Positions 34,138-42,976 of a stretch of DNA of 64,000 bases are shown in pieces. Origin of the DNA: DAOPYU01 sp942493245 (GTDB lineage: Bacteria; Sumerlaeota; Sumerlaeia; UBA8349). The stretch spans positions 5,456,001 to 5,520,000 of the forward strand of contig OW818685.1 in the NCBI GenBank assembly GCA_942493245.1. The letters run 5' to 3'. Made by a program: the position numbers and the translations under genes. The notes beneath the pieces are model-generated. The model did not search any database. It was not told the DNA's origin and saw only the letters and a list, made by a program, of their open reading frames with translations. Numbering within the stretch: position 1 is the first letter of the stretch; each line of letters begins with the position of its first letter.

Positions 34138-34839
34138 TCAAATCATGGTCTTCAGGTTCTGGCGCGCCAATTCAAACTCGGCGGAATCCAGACGGCCCGA
34201 GGAGAAAAGCTCCTCGAGTCGGCGCAGCTGCCGTTCGTAACGCTCTTCGGCGGTTTCGAGCATGCGCTGATACGAGAACAGGCGCTGGGTTCCCGTGTCC
34301 GGCATCCCCGCGCCGGTCTGCATATCGAAATCCTGACGCCGATGCAGTTCCTCGCGCAGACGCACGAGTTCCGCGTCCCTGGCCCGAATGGTTTTTTCCA
34401 GCTCGGCCTGGCGTTTTTCCACCAGAATGCGCTCGCGGCGCAGAGTCTCAACCTCGTGGCGCAGCCGGATGTGGGCTGCGGCGTTGCTGACCAGCAACTG
34501 AAACTCTTCTAGTTTGAAAGGCTTGGTGATGTAGTCGTAAACGCCCGCATGGATCGCCTCGAGAGTGGTTTCCAGCGACGCGTAACCGGTGATAATGACC
34601 ACCAGAATGCCCGGCTGAACGGCTCGCGCATGATCGAGCAATCCCAAACCATCCACTTCCGGCATGACGAGATCGCTGATGAGCAGGTCGAACGGCTCCT
34701 GATCGAGCAGCTTGCAGGCCTCGGTACTGCTCGAAAGCGTGCGCACAGACAGTCTTTCATCGCGGCACAGCACTTCCTCGAGTAAAGATAGAATGGACGT
34801 GTCGTCATCTACAATAAGAACTTTGACCGGGTTGGACAT
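34138..34839 (-). CDS. Response regulator with C-terminal coiled coil
   Basis: 233 residues from the ATG at 34839. A REC domain covers residues 1-120: VKVLIVDDDTSILSLLEE, DLLISDLVMPEVDG (phospho-acceptor), IITGYASLET and YDYITKPFKLEEF. It is followed by a long amphipathic helix rich in Arg/Glu (about 130-175) and a short helical SHOCT-like end (YERQLRRLEELFSSGRLDSAEFELARQNL). No DNA-binding or enzymatic output is present, so it probably works through protein contacts. It is transcribed in the same direction as the HD-GYP regulator. Confidence 0.88.
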   Translation of the reverse strand: MSNPVKVLIVDDDTSILSLLEEVLCRDERLSVRTLSSSTEACKLLDQEPFDLLISDLVMPEVDGLGLLDHARAVQPGILVVIITGYASLETTLEAIHAGVYDYITKPFKLEEFQLLVSNAAAHIRLRHEVETLRRERILVEKRQAELEKTIRARDAELVRLREELHRRQDFDMQTGAGMPDTGTQRLFSYQRMLETAEERYERQLRRLEELFSSGRLDSAEFELARQNLKTMI

Positions 34840-34956
34840 CCTCACCGTTACCCGCCTCTCTATCACCCGGGGGGAGAAAACCACCGGACCAGGAAAAAGA
34901 CAGAACCGGAAAGAACGGAGAAAACCCGAGCGTCACCCGGAAAGGACAAACCGGGC

Positions 34957-35169
34957 TTAATCCTCGAAGTCCCGGATGGACAAATCCAGAAGGCGCTGGA
35001 CCGTCTGGCGCTTGCGCATCCCTGTGTGACGCAACAGGTGACGCCCCAGCTGCCCATTTTCAAACATGTCCGCCACCCCCCACTTTTCCGTGAGGTGATC
35101 TTCCCACCATCCGTCCGTTGCAATCGCTTTTGCCACGACGCGCTTGCGAATCCGCTCAATTCTGTTCAT
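34957..35169 (-). CDS. Small basic protein of unknown function
   Basis: 70 residues from an ATG at 35169 with GGGGGG before it: MNRIERIRKRVVAKAIATDG, WWEDHLTEKWGVADMFENG, LGRHLLRHTGMRKRQTVQRL, ending DFED. It has no signal peptide, no membrane segment and no motif I recognise. It looks like a helical basic protein. It is the first gene of a minus-strand run leading to the two response regulators, 117 bp downstream. Confidence 0.55.
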   Translation of the reverse strand: MNRIERIRKRVVAKAIATDGWWEDHLTEKWGVADMFENGQLGRHLLRHTGMRKRQTVQRLLDLSIRDFED

Positions 35170-35328
35170 CAGGTACCCCCCAGCTACTCCCAACTAGGGC
35201 GATCCGAATCGCCCCTGTAGCCCTATTCGATTCATCGGCTACCCACACGGAAAACTTTAGAAAGAATCTGATTCTTTTCCAGACAGTCCTCATCTCCTGT
35301 AAAATGAAGCCTTGGGGGTGACTCAGAA

Positions 35329-35514
35329 ATGCGCTTTCCCAAAGCGAAGGTTTTCTTCCTCCCTGCGGTCGAGACCCCGAAAGCGGGGCAAGACCCCCAA
35401 ACTCCGGCGGGGGACGATGCAAAACCCGTGGCCAAACCGGTAGAAGCCGAACCGGATCCCAAATCGAAAACGCCGACGGACAAAACCGCTCCCAACACCC
35501 GGAGGGTGAGTTCC
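35329..35514 (+). pseudogene. Possible gene remnant with Pro/Lys/Asp-rich linker
   Basis: An ATG behind GGGGGTG opens a frame with a protein-like low-complexity stretch (GDDAKPVAKPVEAEPDPKSK) that runs straight into the R1 repeat at about 35497 and loses any protein character there. It may be the 5' stump of a gene cut by the repeat. There is no domain to support it. Confidence 0.25.
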
Positions 35515-35697
35515 GGAAAGAGAAGAAAGACGTCGGACGAAAGAGCAATGCGGGGGAAAGCGCCAACGACGCGCTCTATTCAGCCGTTTATCCCTTTAGC
35601 CCGTATCAGAAAAAGGGACACTTGTCCTAGGGCGACGCTGCGCTTGCCCCAGGCTGGTATAAGATCGCGCCGTTGGCGCTCAGCTGCTATTTTTGGT
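35497..35697. repeat. R1 repeat, copy D (diverged)
   Basis: GGTGAGTTCCGGAAAGAGAA and AAGACGTCGGA, then AAAGCGCCAACGACGCG, lead into a shortened R1. It ends GCCCCAGGCTGGTATAAG and GCGCCGTTGGCGCT. The central AGGGCTGAAAGCCC hairpin is deleted. It abuts an inverted R2 copy. Confidence 0.7.
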
Positions 35698-35909
35698 TGA
35701 ACGCCTATCGTCCGGTTTTTCTTTCAGGCGGGCGAGTACGTCCTCCCTCCCAGAAAGGCCACTTTTATGGGGAGAAAGCGGTTGCCGGGAACGCCAATCT
35801 CCTGACAGGCGCAGTCAAATACCTCACCCAAAAGGGGAACGAATCAAAACCGTTTTCGCCCCATAACATACGCACGAAAGACTTGTTTTCTGTCCTCAAC
35901 CGCGGTTCC
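35691..35909 (-). repeat. R2 repeat, copy 3 (inverted)
   Basis: The reverse complement of this segment opens AACCGCGGTTGAGGACAGAA and continues GTTATGGGGCGAAAACGG, GGAGATTGGCGTTCCCGG, CTTTCTCCCCATAAAA and CGCCTGAAAGAAAAACCGG. Full length, it lies inverted with respect to 29278-29521. Besides this, 35170-36007 shows only the R1 copy and the possible remnant. Confidence 0.8.
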
Positions 35910-36007
35910 GGGCGGCCAGATGGCTAAAAACTTACGAATAATCCCTCTTTTACGCGCGCATCACTGCGGGCGTAAAACAGAGATCTTTATCGGGAAAAAT
36001 CTGTGAA

Positions 36008-37051
36008 TCAGGGAGCGGGTGTTGGATTGGGATTCGCCGCAGGGGTCCCCGGAGCCGTTTCTTTGGCTCCGCGCTGGCGCAACAGGTCGGCCAGCGGTTG
36101 ATTTCCGGCATCCAGGGCATAGTCCAGAGCCGATTTGCCCGTTTTGGTGCGGGCATTGATATCGGCGCCTTTGGAGAGCAGGTATTCGACCATTTCGGTG
36201 CTGGCACTGTTGCCCGCGCTGGCTTCGTGGAGCGGCGTGCCGCCGCCGTTGCTCGTGGCGTTGATCTCGGAACCCTTTTCCACCAGGAGTTTCGCCGTGT
36301 CGAGGTGCTGTTTTTCGGCGGCAAAGTGAAGAGGGGTCCAACCGTCTTTTTCCTTGCTCTTCAGGCTGGCGCCTTTCTCGAGCAACAGAATGGCTACCTC
36401 GGTTTTCCCCCGGTCAGCCGCATAGTGGAGCGGGGTCTGACCCGTTGAGGTCACCGGGTCCACTTGCGCGCCCTTGTCGAGCAGGAGCTGGGCGGCGGCT
36501 TTATCACCCCGCAGGGTGGCATAGTGAAGCGGCGACCAGCCTTCCTTGTTCGGAAGGTTCAGATTGGCGCCCTTCTCGATCAGGAACGCAGCCACATCGA
36601 GTTTTCCCCGGCTGATGGCGGTGTAGAGCGCCGTGGCGTTCGCTTTGCCCAGCGCATTGATATCGGCGCCCGCGGTCAGGTGGGCCTGAACTTCCGGGAG
36701 CAATCCCTTCGAGGCAGCCTCGACCAGGTCGGCGGTCGTCAGCGTGGCGGACGTAGCCGCAACCGTTGGGGGGACAGGGGAAGTCTTCAAAACAGGGGTC
36801 GAGGTCGGGGTTGTCGGAAGAGTCGGAGACGTTTTTTCAGTCGAAATGGGCGTCTGGACGGTGGGCGCCGGGGACGGTGCGGCGGTCTTCCGCGGCTCGA
36901 CTTTGCTGTCGGATGCCGCTGGAGTTGCCACCGCCGCCTGCCTGGCCGTTTTTGTTCCCGAAGGATCAGGCGCGTTCTGCGTATCGCAGGAGGCCAACAG
37001 AGTCAGGCCTGAGAGGCCAACCCACCAGAAGATTTTCTTCCCCAGACGCAT
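36008..37051 (-). CDS. Ankyrin-repeat lipoprotein
   Basis: 347 residues from the ATG at 37051. A GTG two codons earlier is better spaced from AAAGGG and could be the true start. The leader WWVGLSGLTLLASC has a good lipobox with Cys22. A Pro/Thr/Ala linker reaches about residue 115. Then come six ankyrin repeats with the G-x-TPLH-x-A and A-x-LLL-x-KGA pattern (for example GWSPLHYATLRGDKAAAQLLL, split). It is likely an outer-membrane-anchored protein offering a protein-binding surface in the periplasm. Partner unknown. Confidence 0.88.
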   Translation of the reverse strand: MRLGKKIFWWVGLSGLTLLASCDTQNAPDPSGTKTARQAAVATPAASDSKVEPRKTAAPSPAPTVQTPISTEKTSPTLPTTPTSTPVLKTSPVPPTVAATSATLTTADLVEAASKGLLPEVQAHLTAGADINALGKANATALYTAISRGKLDVAAFLIEKGANLNLPNKEGWSPLHYATLRGDKAAAQLLLDKGAQVDPVTSTGQTPLHYAADRGKTEVAILLLEKGASLKSKEKDGWTPLHFAAEKQHLDTAKLLVEKGSEINATSNGGGTPLHEASAGNSASTEMVEYLLSKGADINARTKTGKSALDYALDAGNQPLADLLRQRGAKETAPGTPAANPNPTPAP

Positions 37052-37135
37052 GTGTACAGAACCCTTTCGCCTCCTGAAAAAGAAAAGCCCACCAGCCCCG
37101 TCAGGAGGTCGCGGCGGGTGGAGGCTCGTAATGAG

Positions 37136-37175
37136 ACCCGGCAGGGGACAGGCCGAAACCTCTCTCCTGCCGGGT
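37136..37175 (-). terminator. Intergenic hairpin between the two lipoprotein genes
   Basis: ACCCGGCAGG and CCTGCCGGGT form a perfect 10-bp stem with a 20-nt loop, 27 bp after the stop of the lipoprotein on the same strand as viewed downstream of its start. There is no T-tract. It may be a weak terminator or processing element. Confidence 0.4.
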
Positions 37176-37201
37176 AAACTCATACGGTTGGCAAGACCAA
37201 C

Positions 37202-37537
37202 TTACTTAGCCGGAGCGGCCGGGGCCGGAACCGGGGCAGCCGGAGCAGGAGCCGGAGCAGCCGGGGCCGGAGCGGCCGGAGCCGGGGCCGGAGCGGGCTT
37301 GGCGGCGGCGGGAGCGGCCGGAGCCGGGGCCGGAGCGGCGGGCTTGGCAGCGTCAGCAGCCTTGTCGGCGGGCTTGGCAGCGTCGGCGGGCTTGGCGGCA
37401 TCCTTGGCGTCAGCCTTTTTCTCGGTCGCCTTGGCATCCTTCTTGGCGGGCTCTTCCGTCGGCTTCTGGCAGGCCACCACGCCAGCCAGCAACATGGCAC
37501 TCAACAACAATGACAACGCTTTCTTTGCGATCCCCAT
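37202..37537 (-). CDS. Small Ala/Pro/Lys-rich lipoprotein
   Basis: 111 residues. The start at 37537 is fixed by AAGGAGG nine bases upstream. A lipoprotein signal (ALSLLLSAMLLAGVVAC, Cys23) is followed by about 30 residues of Lys/Asp/Ala repeats (AAKPADAAKPADKAADAAKP) and 45 residues of PAPAAPAP-type repeats. The Pro/Ala tail could span the periplasm or contact peptidoglycan, as in other small structural lipoproteins. No domain is recognised. The DNA is repetitive, so length may vary between strains. Confidence 0.8.
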   Translation of the reverse strand: MGIAKKALSLLLSAMLLAGVVACQKPTEEPAKKDAKATEKKADAKDAAKPADAAKPADKAADAAKPAAPAPAPAAPAAAKPAPAPAPAAPAPAAPAPAPAAPVPAPAAPAK

Positions 37538-38090
37538 CGCAAACACCTCCTTGGGAGATATGATTCCAGGGCTTTGAGCCGGTGTACGTCATACAAACGC
37601 TTTGTGACCAGGAGGGCCAATGGCCCCGCCTTGCCGCCGAGATACGCGCACGTACCGGGCCTGGTTCGAGTTGCATTTTGAGCTAACGGGTTTCCGATGT
37701 CAAGAGCGGGTTTACGCAATTTATCGTCTTTTTTTTGGGTGTCCCGCCATGAAAAAGGGGGCCTTACCCCCCCCCGGACACTTGGCCAGACAGAAGAACG
37801 GCGAAAAAATGGACAGGAAAGGCAAGGGGCTGCTCTCCCCGGATAAATTTCAGGGACACTTTTATGTACGGCGCATATCCAGCGGCTTACCCGGAGTTTA
37901 TCTAATGTGTTGCCTGTTTTTTCCGTTTGAAAGAATCGCGGTGGACCTGGCTCGCAACTTCCTGCCCCGGGAAATCCAGCCCCGCGATCTTAACCAATAG
38001 AGTTTTGAAAAAACCTCCTGGAATTTCGGAAAGAGGCGCCGCCTCCGCTTTTCTCTGGACGATCCCGCCGGTTGTGATAGGGTTCTATAC
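37538..38090. other. Intergenic region between divergent genes
   Basis: About 550 bp. The lipoprotein ribosome binding site lies at its left edge. Possible frames (for example 37620-38000) have no protein-like composition or initiation signal. I see no clear promoter, RNA gene or repeat. Confidence 0.4.
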
Positions 38091-39626
38091 ATGAGTGTCG
38101 AGCCTCTGCCCGAACCCTCCCCCCCCGCTTCAAACTCCCAAAACGATTCGCTCGCGCCCGGGGGAAAACCTCCTCCTTTGCGTATCGGACTGCGCTCGCG
38201 GCTGATTACGCTTCTGCTGTTCTGTCTGGCGCTCGGCGCGCTGGTGACGCGCAATCAAGGGCCGAGTGTCCGTCAGGCGTTTCGAACCCTGACCCAACCG
38301 AAGACCTCCGAACATTCCCAACACGTCCTGCGAACCCAACCGACATCCTATGGGGAACGCAACACCAACCCCCAATGGGCGCTGCTGGGAAAACTGGCGG
38401 TGGGGGGAACGGTGCTGCTGGCCGACGCCGGGTGGACCTCGGAGTCGCAGCAACTGGCCAGCCGATTGCTGGACAACCTGCCCGAAGACCCCAACGCTCT
38501 GCGCCGGGCGCTGGTGATCGCCGGGCACCTGGGCCAGCGCGATCTGGCGCGGGTATTCCAACGGCGGTTGCAGGCCCTGCCCAATCTGTCCGCAGCGGAA
38601 CAGTTCAAGAATCGAACCCTGACGCGGCTGTACGGGGTCGAACTGCCGCAGGCACTCAACGCGTTTCAACTGAAAATTGTGCGCGAAGAAATGGGGTGGC
38701 TCAGCCAGATGGTCGAGGTGGACTCCCAGGCGCTGACCGATCCGCAAGCGGGTCGGCAGGCGCGTGAAGCGCTCCACCGCGACTGCGTGCGCGCCACCGG
38801 TGGCCTGCTGATTTTTTTTACCGGCTTTTTAACGGCGTTTCTCTCAGGGGTCGTCCTGCTGATCGCCTATGCGTTACTCCTGACGGCCCGGCGGATCGAG
38901 ATGCGGGGCGCCGGACAAAGCCCGGTCGGGGCAGAGGGCGCCTGGGTGGGGTTCGAGACGTTCACGGGGTATCTGTGCTGGATGGCGCTGGTCATGCTGG
39001 CGGGCCAGGCGTTCAACACCTGGGGACTGGGCGTATTGCTGGGGCCGTGGTTCTGGTTGGCGACCTGTGCGCTGGCGCCGCTGGTGGCATTCTGGCCCCG
39101 CCTGCGCGGCGCGCTCCCCGGGTTGACGGGCCAGTTGGCGGGGCTGCATCGCGGCCAGGGCTGGGTGACCGAGTCGCTGCTGGGACTGGCGGGTTACGTA
39201 GCGGCCCTCCCGCTTGTGGTGATCGCCTTCTACGGCTACCATATTCTGACTCGCGTTCTGGGACTCGATCCCGACTCGGCGGGGCACCCCTATGTCCCCG
39301 AATTACTCGGCGCGTCCTCGCCTTTGCAGGCCGGAGTTTTGTTTCTGATGGCGGTGGGGGTGGCGCCGATGGTGGAAGAACTGTTTTTCCGGGGTATTTT
39401 CTACGGCGCACTGCGTCAGGCCTGGGGCGCCATTCCGGCCGCGTGCGCGGTTTCGTTTGTTTTCGCACTGCTTCACCCGCAGGGGGTGCTGGGAATCCCC
39501 CTGCTTTTCACGCTGGGTCTGGTGTTCTCCGCGCTGCGCGAGTGGCGCGGGTCGCTGATTGCGCCGGTGGTGGCGCACGCGCTGGTCAACGGCGTGACCT
39601 CTCTTCTGCTTCTGATTGCCCGATGA
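38091..39626 (+). CDS. CPBP family intramembrane metalloprotease
   Basis: 511 residues. One membrane segment near 36-53, a soluble helical insert to about 225, then a polytopic region. The C-terminal CPBP (Abi) domain has EELFFRGIFYG near 428 (glutamates and Arg), FVFALLH near 456-462 and AHALVNG near 495, the zinc ligands and general base of type II CAAX-protease-like glutamic/metallo proteases. Bacterial members cleave or process membrane peptides. The substrate is unknown. The next gene starts just beyond the stop and is probably co-transcribed. Confidence 0.9.
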   Translation: MSVEPLPEPSPPASNSQNDSLAPGGKPPPLRIGLRSRLITLLLFCLALGALVTRNQGPSVRQAFRTLTQPKTSEHSQHVLRTQPTSYGERNTNPQWALLGKLAVGGTVLLADAGWTSESQQLASRLLDNLPEDPNALRRALVIAGHLGQRDLARVFQRRLQALPNLSAAEQFKNRTLTRLYGVELPQALNAFQLKIVREEMGWLSQMVEVDSQALTDPQAGRQAREALHRDCVRATGGLLIFFTGFLTAFLSGVVLLIAYALLLTARRIEMRGAGQSPVGAEGAWVGFETFTGYLCWMALVMLAGQAFNTWGLGVLLGPWFWLATCALAPLVAFWPRLRGALPGLTGQLAGLHRGQGWVTESLLGLAGYVAALPLVVIAFYGYHILTRVLGLDPDSAGHPYVPELLGASSPLQAGVLFLMAVGVAPMVEELFFRGIFYGALRQAWGAIPAACAVSFVFALLHPQGVLGIPLLFTLGLVFSALREWRGSLIAPVVAHALVNGVTSLLLLIAR

Positions 39627-39636
39627 TTGGATAAAA

Positions 39637-41205
39637 ATGCCTCGCTCGTCTCAAACCCGTCTGTTTCTCTTCAACACAATTGCGAATTTTATCGGCCGGT
39701 TCTGGCTCAAGTTCCTGGCCCTGCTGGTGGTGCCCCTCCTCTACAACTACCTGGGTGAGGATTATTACTCCCTGTACAGCCTGGCGCTGACCGGGATGTT
39801 CTTCGCAACCCTGGCCGATCCGGGCTTCAAGTATGGCTACATCAAAGTCTTCGCCGAGTATGCCGCGATGGGCCGCCGGGCGGATATTCACAAACTTCTC
39901 TGGTCCAGTGTGGCCATCTATTTTCTCTACGGCATGTTGTGCGTGGGGCTGGCCTGGGTCTTCATCGAGCCGTTCATGCGGGTCGTCGGGGTGGCCCCGG
40001 AAATGTTCCCCGAAGGGCGGGGCCTGTTCATCGCGTTTCTCGTCTCCCTGGTTTTCAGCGAGACCTTCTGCGCCTGGCACCACCTGTTGATCGCCCTGCA
40101 GCGCAATTCCCTGGCCAACGGACTGAGCATGGCCTACGCGGTGGCCTACTACGGCGGACTCGTGCTGGCGGTTCTGCGGGACTGGGGGCTACCGGGCATT
40201 GCCTGGGTGGTCGTGGGATCGGGTCTGATCCAGGGCGTTCTTTACCTGATGGCCATGCCGGGAGCGCTGACCCGGATTCCCGATACGCAATCGGTTCGAC
40301 CGCTGCGCGAGTTGCTCGGGTACCTCTACTCGTTCGGCTGGCGGGTCAAAATCTCCGCCAATTGCGACACCATCGTGTGTCAGACCGACAAGGTTTTCAT
40401 CTCGCATTATGTGGACCCCTACCCGTCGCCCGGGAAGTACCAGATCGGCTCGCAGGCGGCGACGGTACTGCGCGACTTTGTCAAACTCTTCGTCTCGGCG
40501 TTGTTGCCGGTAGCCACACAGATTGCAACCGAGGGCAATCAGGCGCAGATCCGCCGGATCAACCGGGTCACGTCGCGCTGGTTTTTTCTGCTCAGCACCC
40601 CCTGTTATGTCTTCGTGATCGCGACTGCCATTCCGATCATCCATTCCTGGACGGGCAAATACATCCCGCAGGCCAGTTCGGCTCTGAGCGTGTTGAGTCT
40701 GGCCTTTTTTGCCAACACCGCGATGGCCGCCTCGATGGAAGTGGGCAATGCCTGCCACCTGCCCCACCTCCAGATGCGCGCCACCTTTCTGGCGGGCATT
40801 GTCAACCTCCTCCTGAGCTGGATTCTGGTGCAGACGGTCGGCTACATCGGCGTCGCCTGGGGGTCGGTCATTGCGATGACGCTCGGAACGATTTATTACG
40901 CGGTCACCTTCCTGAAAGTCCTCGAAGAACGGTTCTGGCCCTTCGTGCTCGAAATTTTCCCGAAACCGCTGGTGGCGGGTTTTCTGGCCGCCGTGCCGCT
41001 GTGCTTCATGACCCACGCCGGGGTTTTCATCTGGTCGGCCGAGTTGGGACGCATTGGGGAGTTTCTGTTTACCGCCTCGCTATTCCTTCCCTACGCGGCT
41101 CTCTACCTGCTCCTCCTGGTGGCGTCCCGCTATCTGACCGTTCAGGAAGTCCGCGATCTGGGTGCGCGCGTGTTGCGCCGCCCGGCCCAAACGCAAAAAT
41201 CGTGA
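39637..41205 (+). CDS. Polysaccharide flippase (Wzx/MATE-like) membrane protein
   Basis: 522 residues from the ATG at 39637; an overlapping TTG 21 bp earlier is possible. About fourteen hydrophobic helices are present, with an N-terminal NTIANFIGRFWLKFLALLVVP typical of oligosaccharide flippases and the repeated small-residue helices of the MOP superfamily. It probably moves an undecaprenyl-linked glycan across the inner membrane. No polymerase or transferase gene is adjacent, so the glycan is unknown. The C-terminal cytoplasmic tail is basic. Confidence 0.85.
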   Translation: MPRSSQTRLFLFNTIANFIGRFWLKFLALLVVPLLYNYLGEDYYSLYSLALTGMFFATLADPGFKYGYIKVFAEYAAMGRRADIHKLLWSSVAIYFLYGMLCVGLAWVFIEPFMRVVGVAPEMFPEGRGLFIAFLVSLVFSETFCAWHHLLIALQRNSLANGLSMAYAVAYYGGLVLAVLRDWGLPGIAWVVVGSGLIQGVLYLMAMPGALTRIPDTQSVRPLRELLGYLYSFGWRVKISANCDTIVCQTDKVFISHYVDPYPSPGKYQIGSQAATVLRDFVKLFVSALLPVATQIATEGNQAQIRRINRVTSRWFFLLSTPCYVFVIATAIPIIHSWTGKYIPQASSALSVLSLAFFANTAMAASMEVGNACHLPHLQMRATFLAGIVNLLLSWILVQTVGYIGVAWGSVIAMTLGTIYYAVTFLKVLEERFWPFVLEIFPKPLVAGFLAAVPLCFMTHAGVFIWSAELGRIGEFLFTASLFLPYAALYLLLLVASRYLTVQEVRDLGARVLRRPAQTQKS

Positions 41206-41379
41206 ACGAACCGAACGGGCGGAGAAGGGAACGGAAGGGGGTAGATCCTGCCTTCTGCTGCCGTTGATTTTTTGCCTCTTCAAAGGAATTGGCTGTATTG
41301 TGAGCCTAGGAATGAGGCTTACTTTTGTTCCCTCCAGGTATTCAGGTAATTCCAGTATCCTTGCTTCAGAAATAATCTG

Positions 41380-41408
41380 TTTTGTTTGCCCGTTCTTTTG
41401 GATACAAT
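41380..41408 (+). promoter_or_regulatory. Weak promoter candidate for the ACP/radical-SAM operon
   Basis: TTTTGT (41380-41385), 17 bp and TACAAT (41403-41408) lie 155 bp before the first gene of the operon. The -35 box is poor. Nothing else is evident in 41206-41562 except GGGGGAGA before the GTG start at 41563. Confidence 0.25.
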
Positions 41409-41562
41409 CCGGCGTGGAATGAATCCGCATGTGGGATGAGGATACAGATTCTGCTAAGAAATGAGGTAGCAATTGTGATGTCGCGCGATAGAGACGCCAG
41501 ATGGATGTCCCGATGAACTTGCGTGTCCTTTCACAATTTCCACACGGGGGAGACTTCGTATT

Positions 41563-42036
41563 GTGCGTTTTTTCCTGATCGATAAAATAATCGCCTGGGA
41601 ACCCGGAATTCAGGGACGGGCGGTCAAGAATATCGCGCTAAGCGAAGACTTTTTCGACGATCACTTTCCCCTCAAGCCCATCATGCCGGGATCTTTGATT
41701 GTCGAAGGGATGGCCCAGATCTCGGGTCTTCTTCTGGAAGAAAGCGTTCGGTGTGAATCGGGGCGCAATATCAAGGCGCTGATGAGCATCATCAAGGAAG
41801 CCAAGTTCCGCCGTCCGGCCTATCCGGGAGACCGGTTGGAATACCGCGCCACCGTGGGGTCGTTCAATGAAATGGGGGGAACGGCCCACGTTAAGGCCTA
41901 TGTGTCGGAAGAATTGGCTGCGGAATGTCAGTTGCTGTTTTCCTTTCACGAGATCCACAATCCCCGTCTGGAAACCCGGCGCACGGAAATTCTCTCTCTC
42001 TGGCTGAAAGACCTCGCGAATCATGAAACCCCGTAA
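41563..42036 (+). CDS. FabZ-like 3-hydroxyacyl-ACP dehydratase
   Basis: 157 residues from a GTG start behind GGGGGAGA. The hotdog fold carries the FabA/FabZ active-site pattern DDHFPLKPIMPGSLIVEGMAQ split as H34 (HFP) and E48 (VEGMAQ). It should dehydrate beta-hydroxyacyl chains on ACP. It overlaps the next gene by 14 bp and opens a 12-kb operon with ketosynthases, ketoreductases, an ACP and radical SAM proteins. This indicates a dedicated chain-building pathway rather than housekeeping FAS, whose genes usually cluster with fabD/fabH. Confidence 0.88.
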   Translation: MRFFLIDKIIAWEPGIQGRAVKNIALSEDFFDDHFPLKPIMPGSLIVEGMAQISGLLLEESVRCESGRNIKALMSIIKEAKFRRPAYPGDRLEYRATVGSFNEMGGTAHVKAYVSEELAAECQLLFSFHEIHNPRLETRRTEILSLWLKDLANHETP

Positions 42037-42976
42037 TGTTGTCGTGACCGGAATCGGCCTGGTGACCCCGCTGGGAGCGACTGCCCGGGAGTCGGGCGAA
42101 GCCTGGATGGCAGGACTGAGCGCCCGGAAACGCGACGTGCCTGAGTTTGCGGGATCGCCGCTCGCATCCGCGCAGGTTGCGGTGTTACCGGAATTCGACC
42201 CCGCCGAACGGCTCGGGGGACGGCGCATGCTCAAGTATATGTCCGAGGCGGCTGTTCTGGGGTGTCTGGCCGCGCGCGAAGCGCTGGTTGATGCGGACGC
42301 AAAAGAACGTTTCGCTCCAGAAGAAATAGGTCTTTACGCCGCGACCGGCCTGGCGGCGGCCAATGTGGATGACATTCGAGGCACCCTCGAAGCCTCGATT
42401 GACGATCGGGGCGAATTCTCCGAGCGCCTTCTGGGGGAACGTGGGCTGGCAGTGACCAATCCCCTGATTTCCTTCAAAATTCTGGCCAATATGCCTCCCT
42501 GCCTCATCTCGGTCATGGAAGAGATCAAGGGACCGAATCTGATCTTTACGCCCTGGGAAGGACAAGCCGGGGCCGCCCTCATGGAGGGGTGGCTGGCCGT
42601 GCGCGAGGGGTTGGTTCCCGCTGTCTTGACCGGGGCGGCCGACAGCGCGGCCCACCCGTCCACGCTGGTGTATCTGCGCCAGGCGGGGCTGCTGAGTGAA
42701 ACCGACTATCCCGCCTCCGGCGCCGCCTATCTCTTTCTGGAGCGAGCTGAAACAGCCTGGCGAGATCAACGGCGCATCTACGCGGTCCTGGAAGAGGTGA
42801 CCGTCACCCCCGGGGAGGGCGAAATCGTGGATCCACTGGCCAGACGGCTGGGGCGTCTGTTTGCGGCGGCTCCGCCGGTGTTGCTGGCGCTGGAGTGTCT
42901 GACGGGCGGACGGAACGCAACCCTTTGTGGAACGGACCGGCAATCGGTCTCGTTCCGGCTGGGAGTGCTCCCATGA
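42023..42976 (+). CDS. Degenerate ketosynthase, chain-length-factor-like
   Basis: 317 residues against about 410 for a KS. The N-terminal thiolase half is clear: VVVTGIGLVTPLGA, GRRMLKYMSEAAVLGCLAAREAL in segments, ILANMPPCLISVMEEIKGPN. Where a KS has the T-x-C-x-x nucleophile it reads IFTPWEGQAGAALMEG, with no cysteine. The C-terminal half that holds the HGTGT and KSxxGH histidines is shortened and both motifs are missing. It therefore cannot condense alone and resembles the KS-beta/CLF partners of type II systems. Its stop overlaps the start of the intact KS by 4 bp. Confidence 0.78.
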   Translation: MKPRNVVVTGIGLVTPLGATARESGEAWMAGLSARKRDVPEFAGSPLASAQVAVLPEFDPAERLGGRRMLKYMSEAAVLGCLAAREALVDADAKERFAPEEIGLYAATGLAAANVDDIRGTLEASIDDRGEFSERLLGERGLAVTNPLISFKILANMPPCLISVMEEIKGPNLIFTPWEGQAGAALMEGWLAVREGLVPAVLTGAADSAAHPSTLVYLRQAGLLSETDYPASGAAYLFLERAETAWRDQRRIYAVLEEVTVTPGEGEIVDPLARRLGRLFAAAPPVLLALECLTGGRNATLCGTDRQSVSFRLGVLP

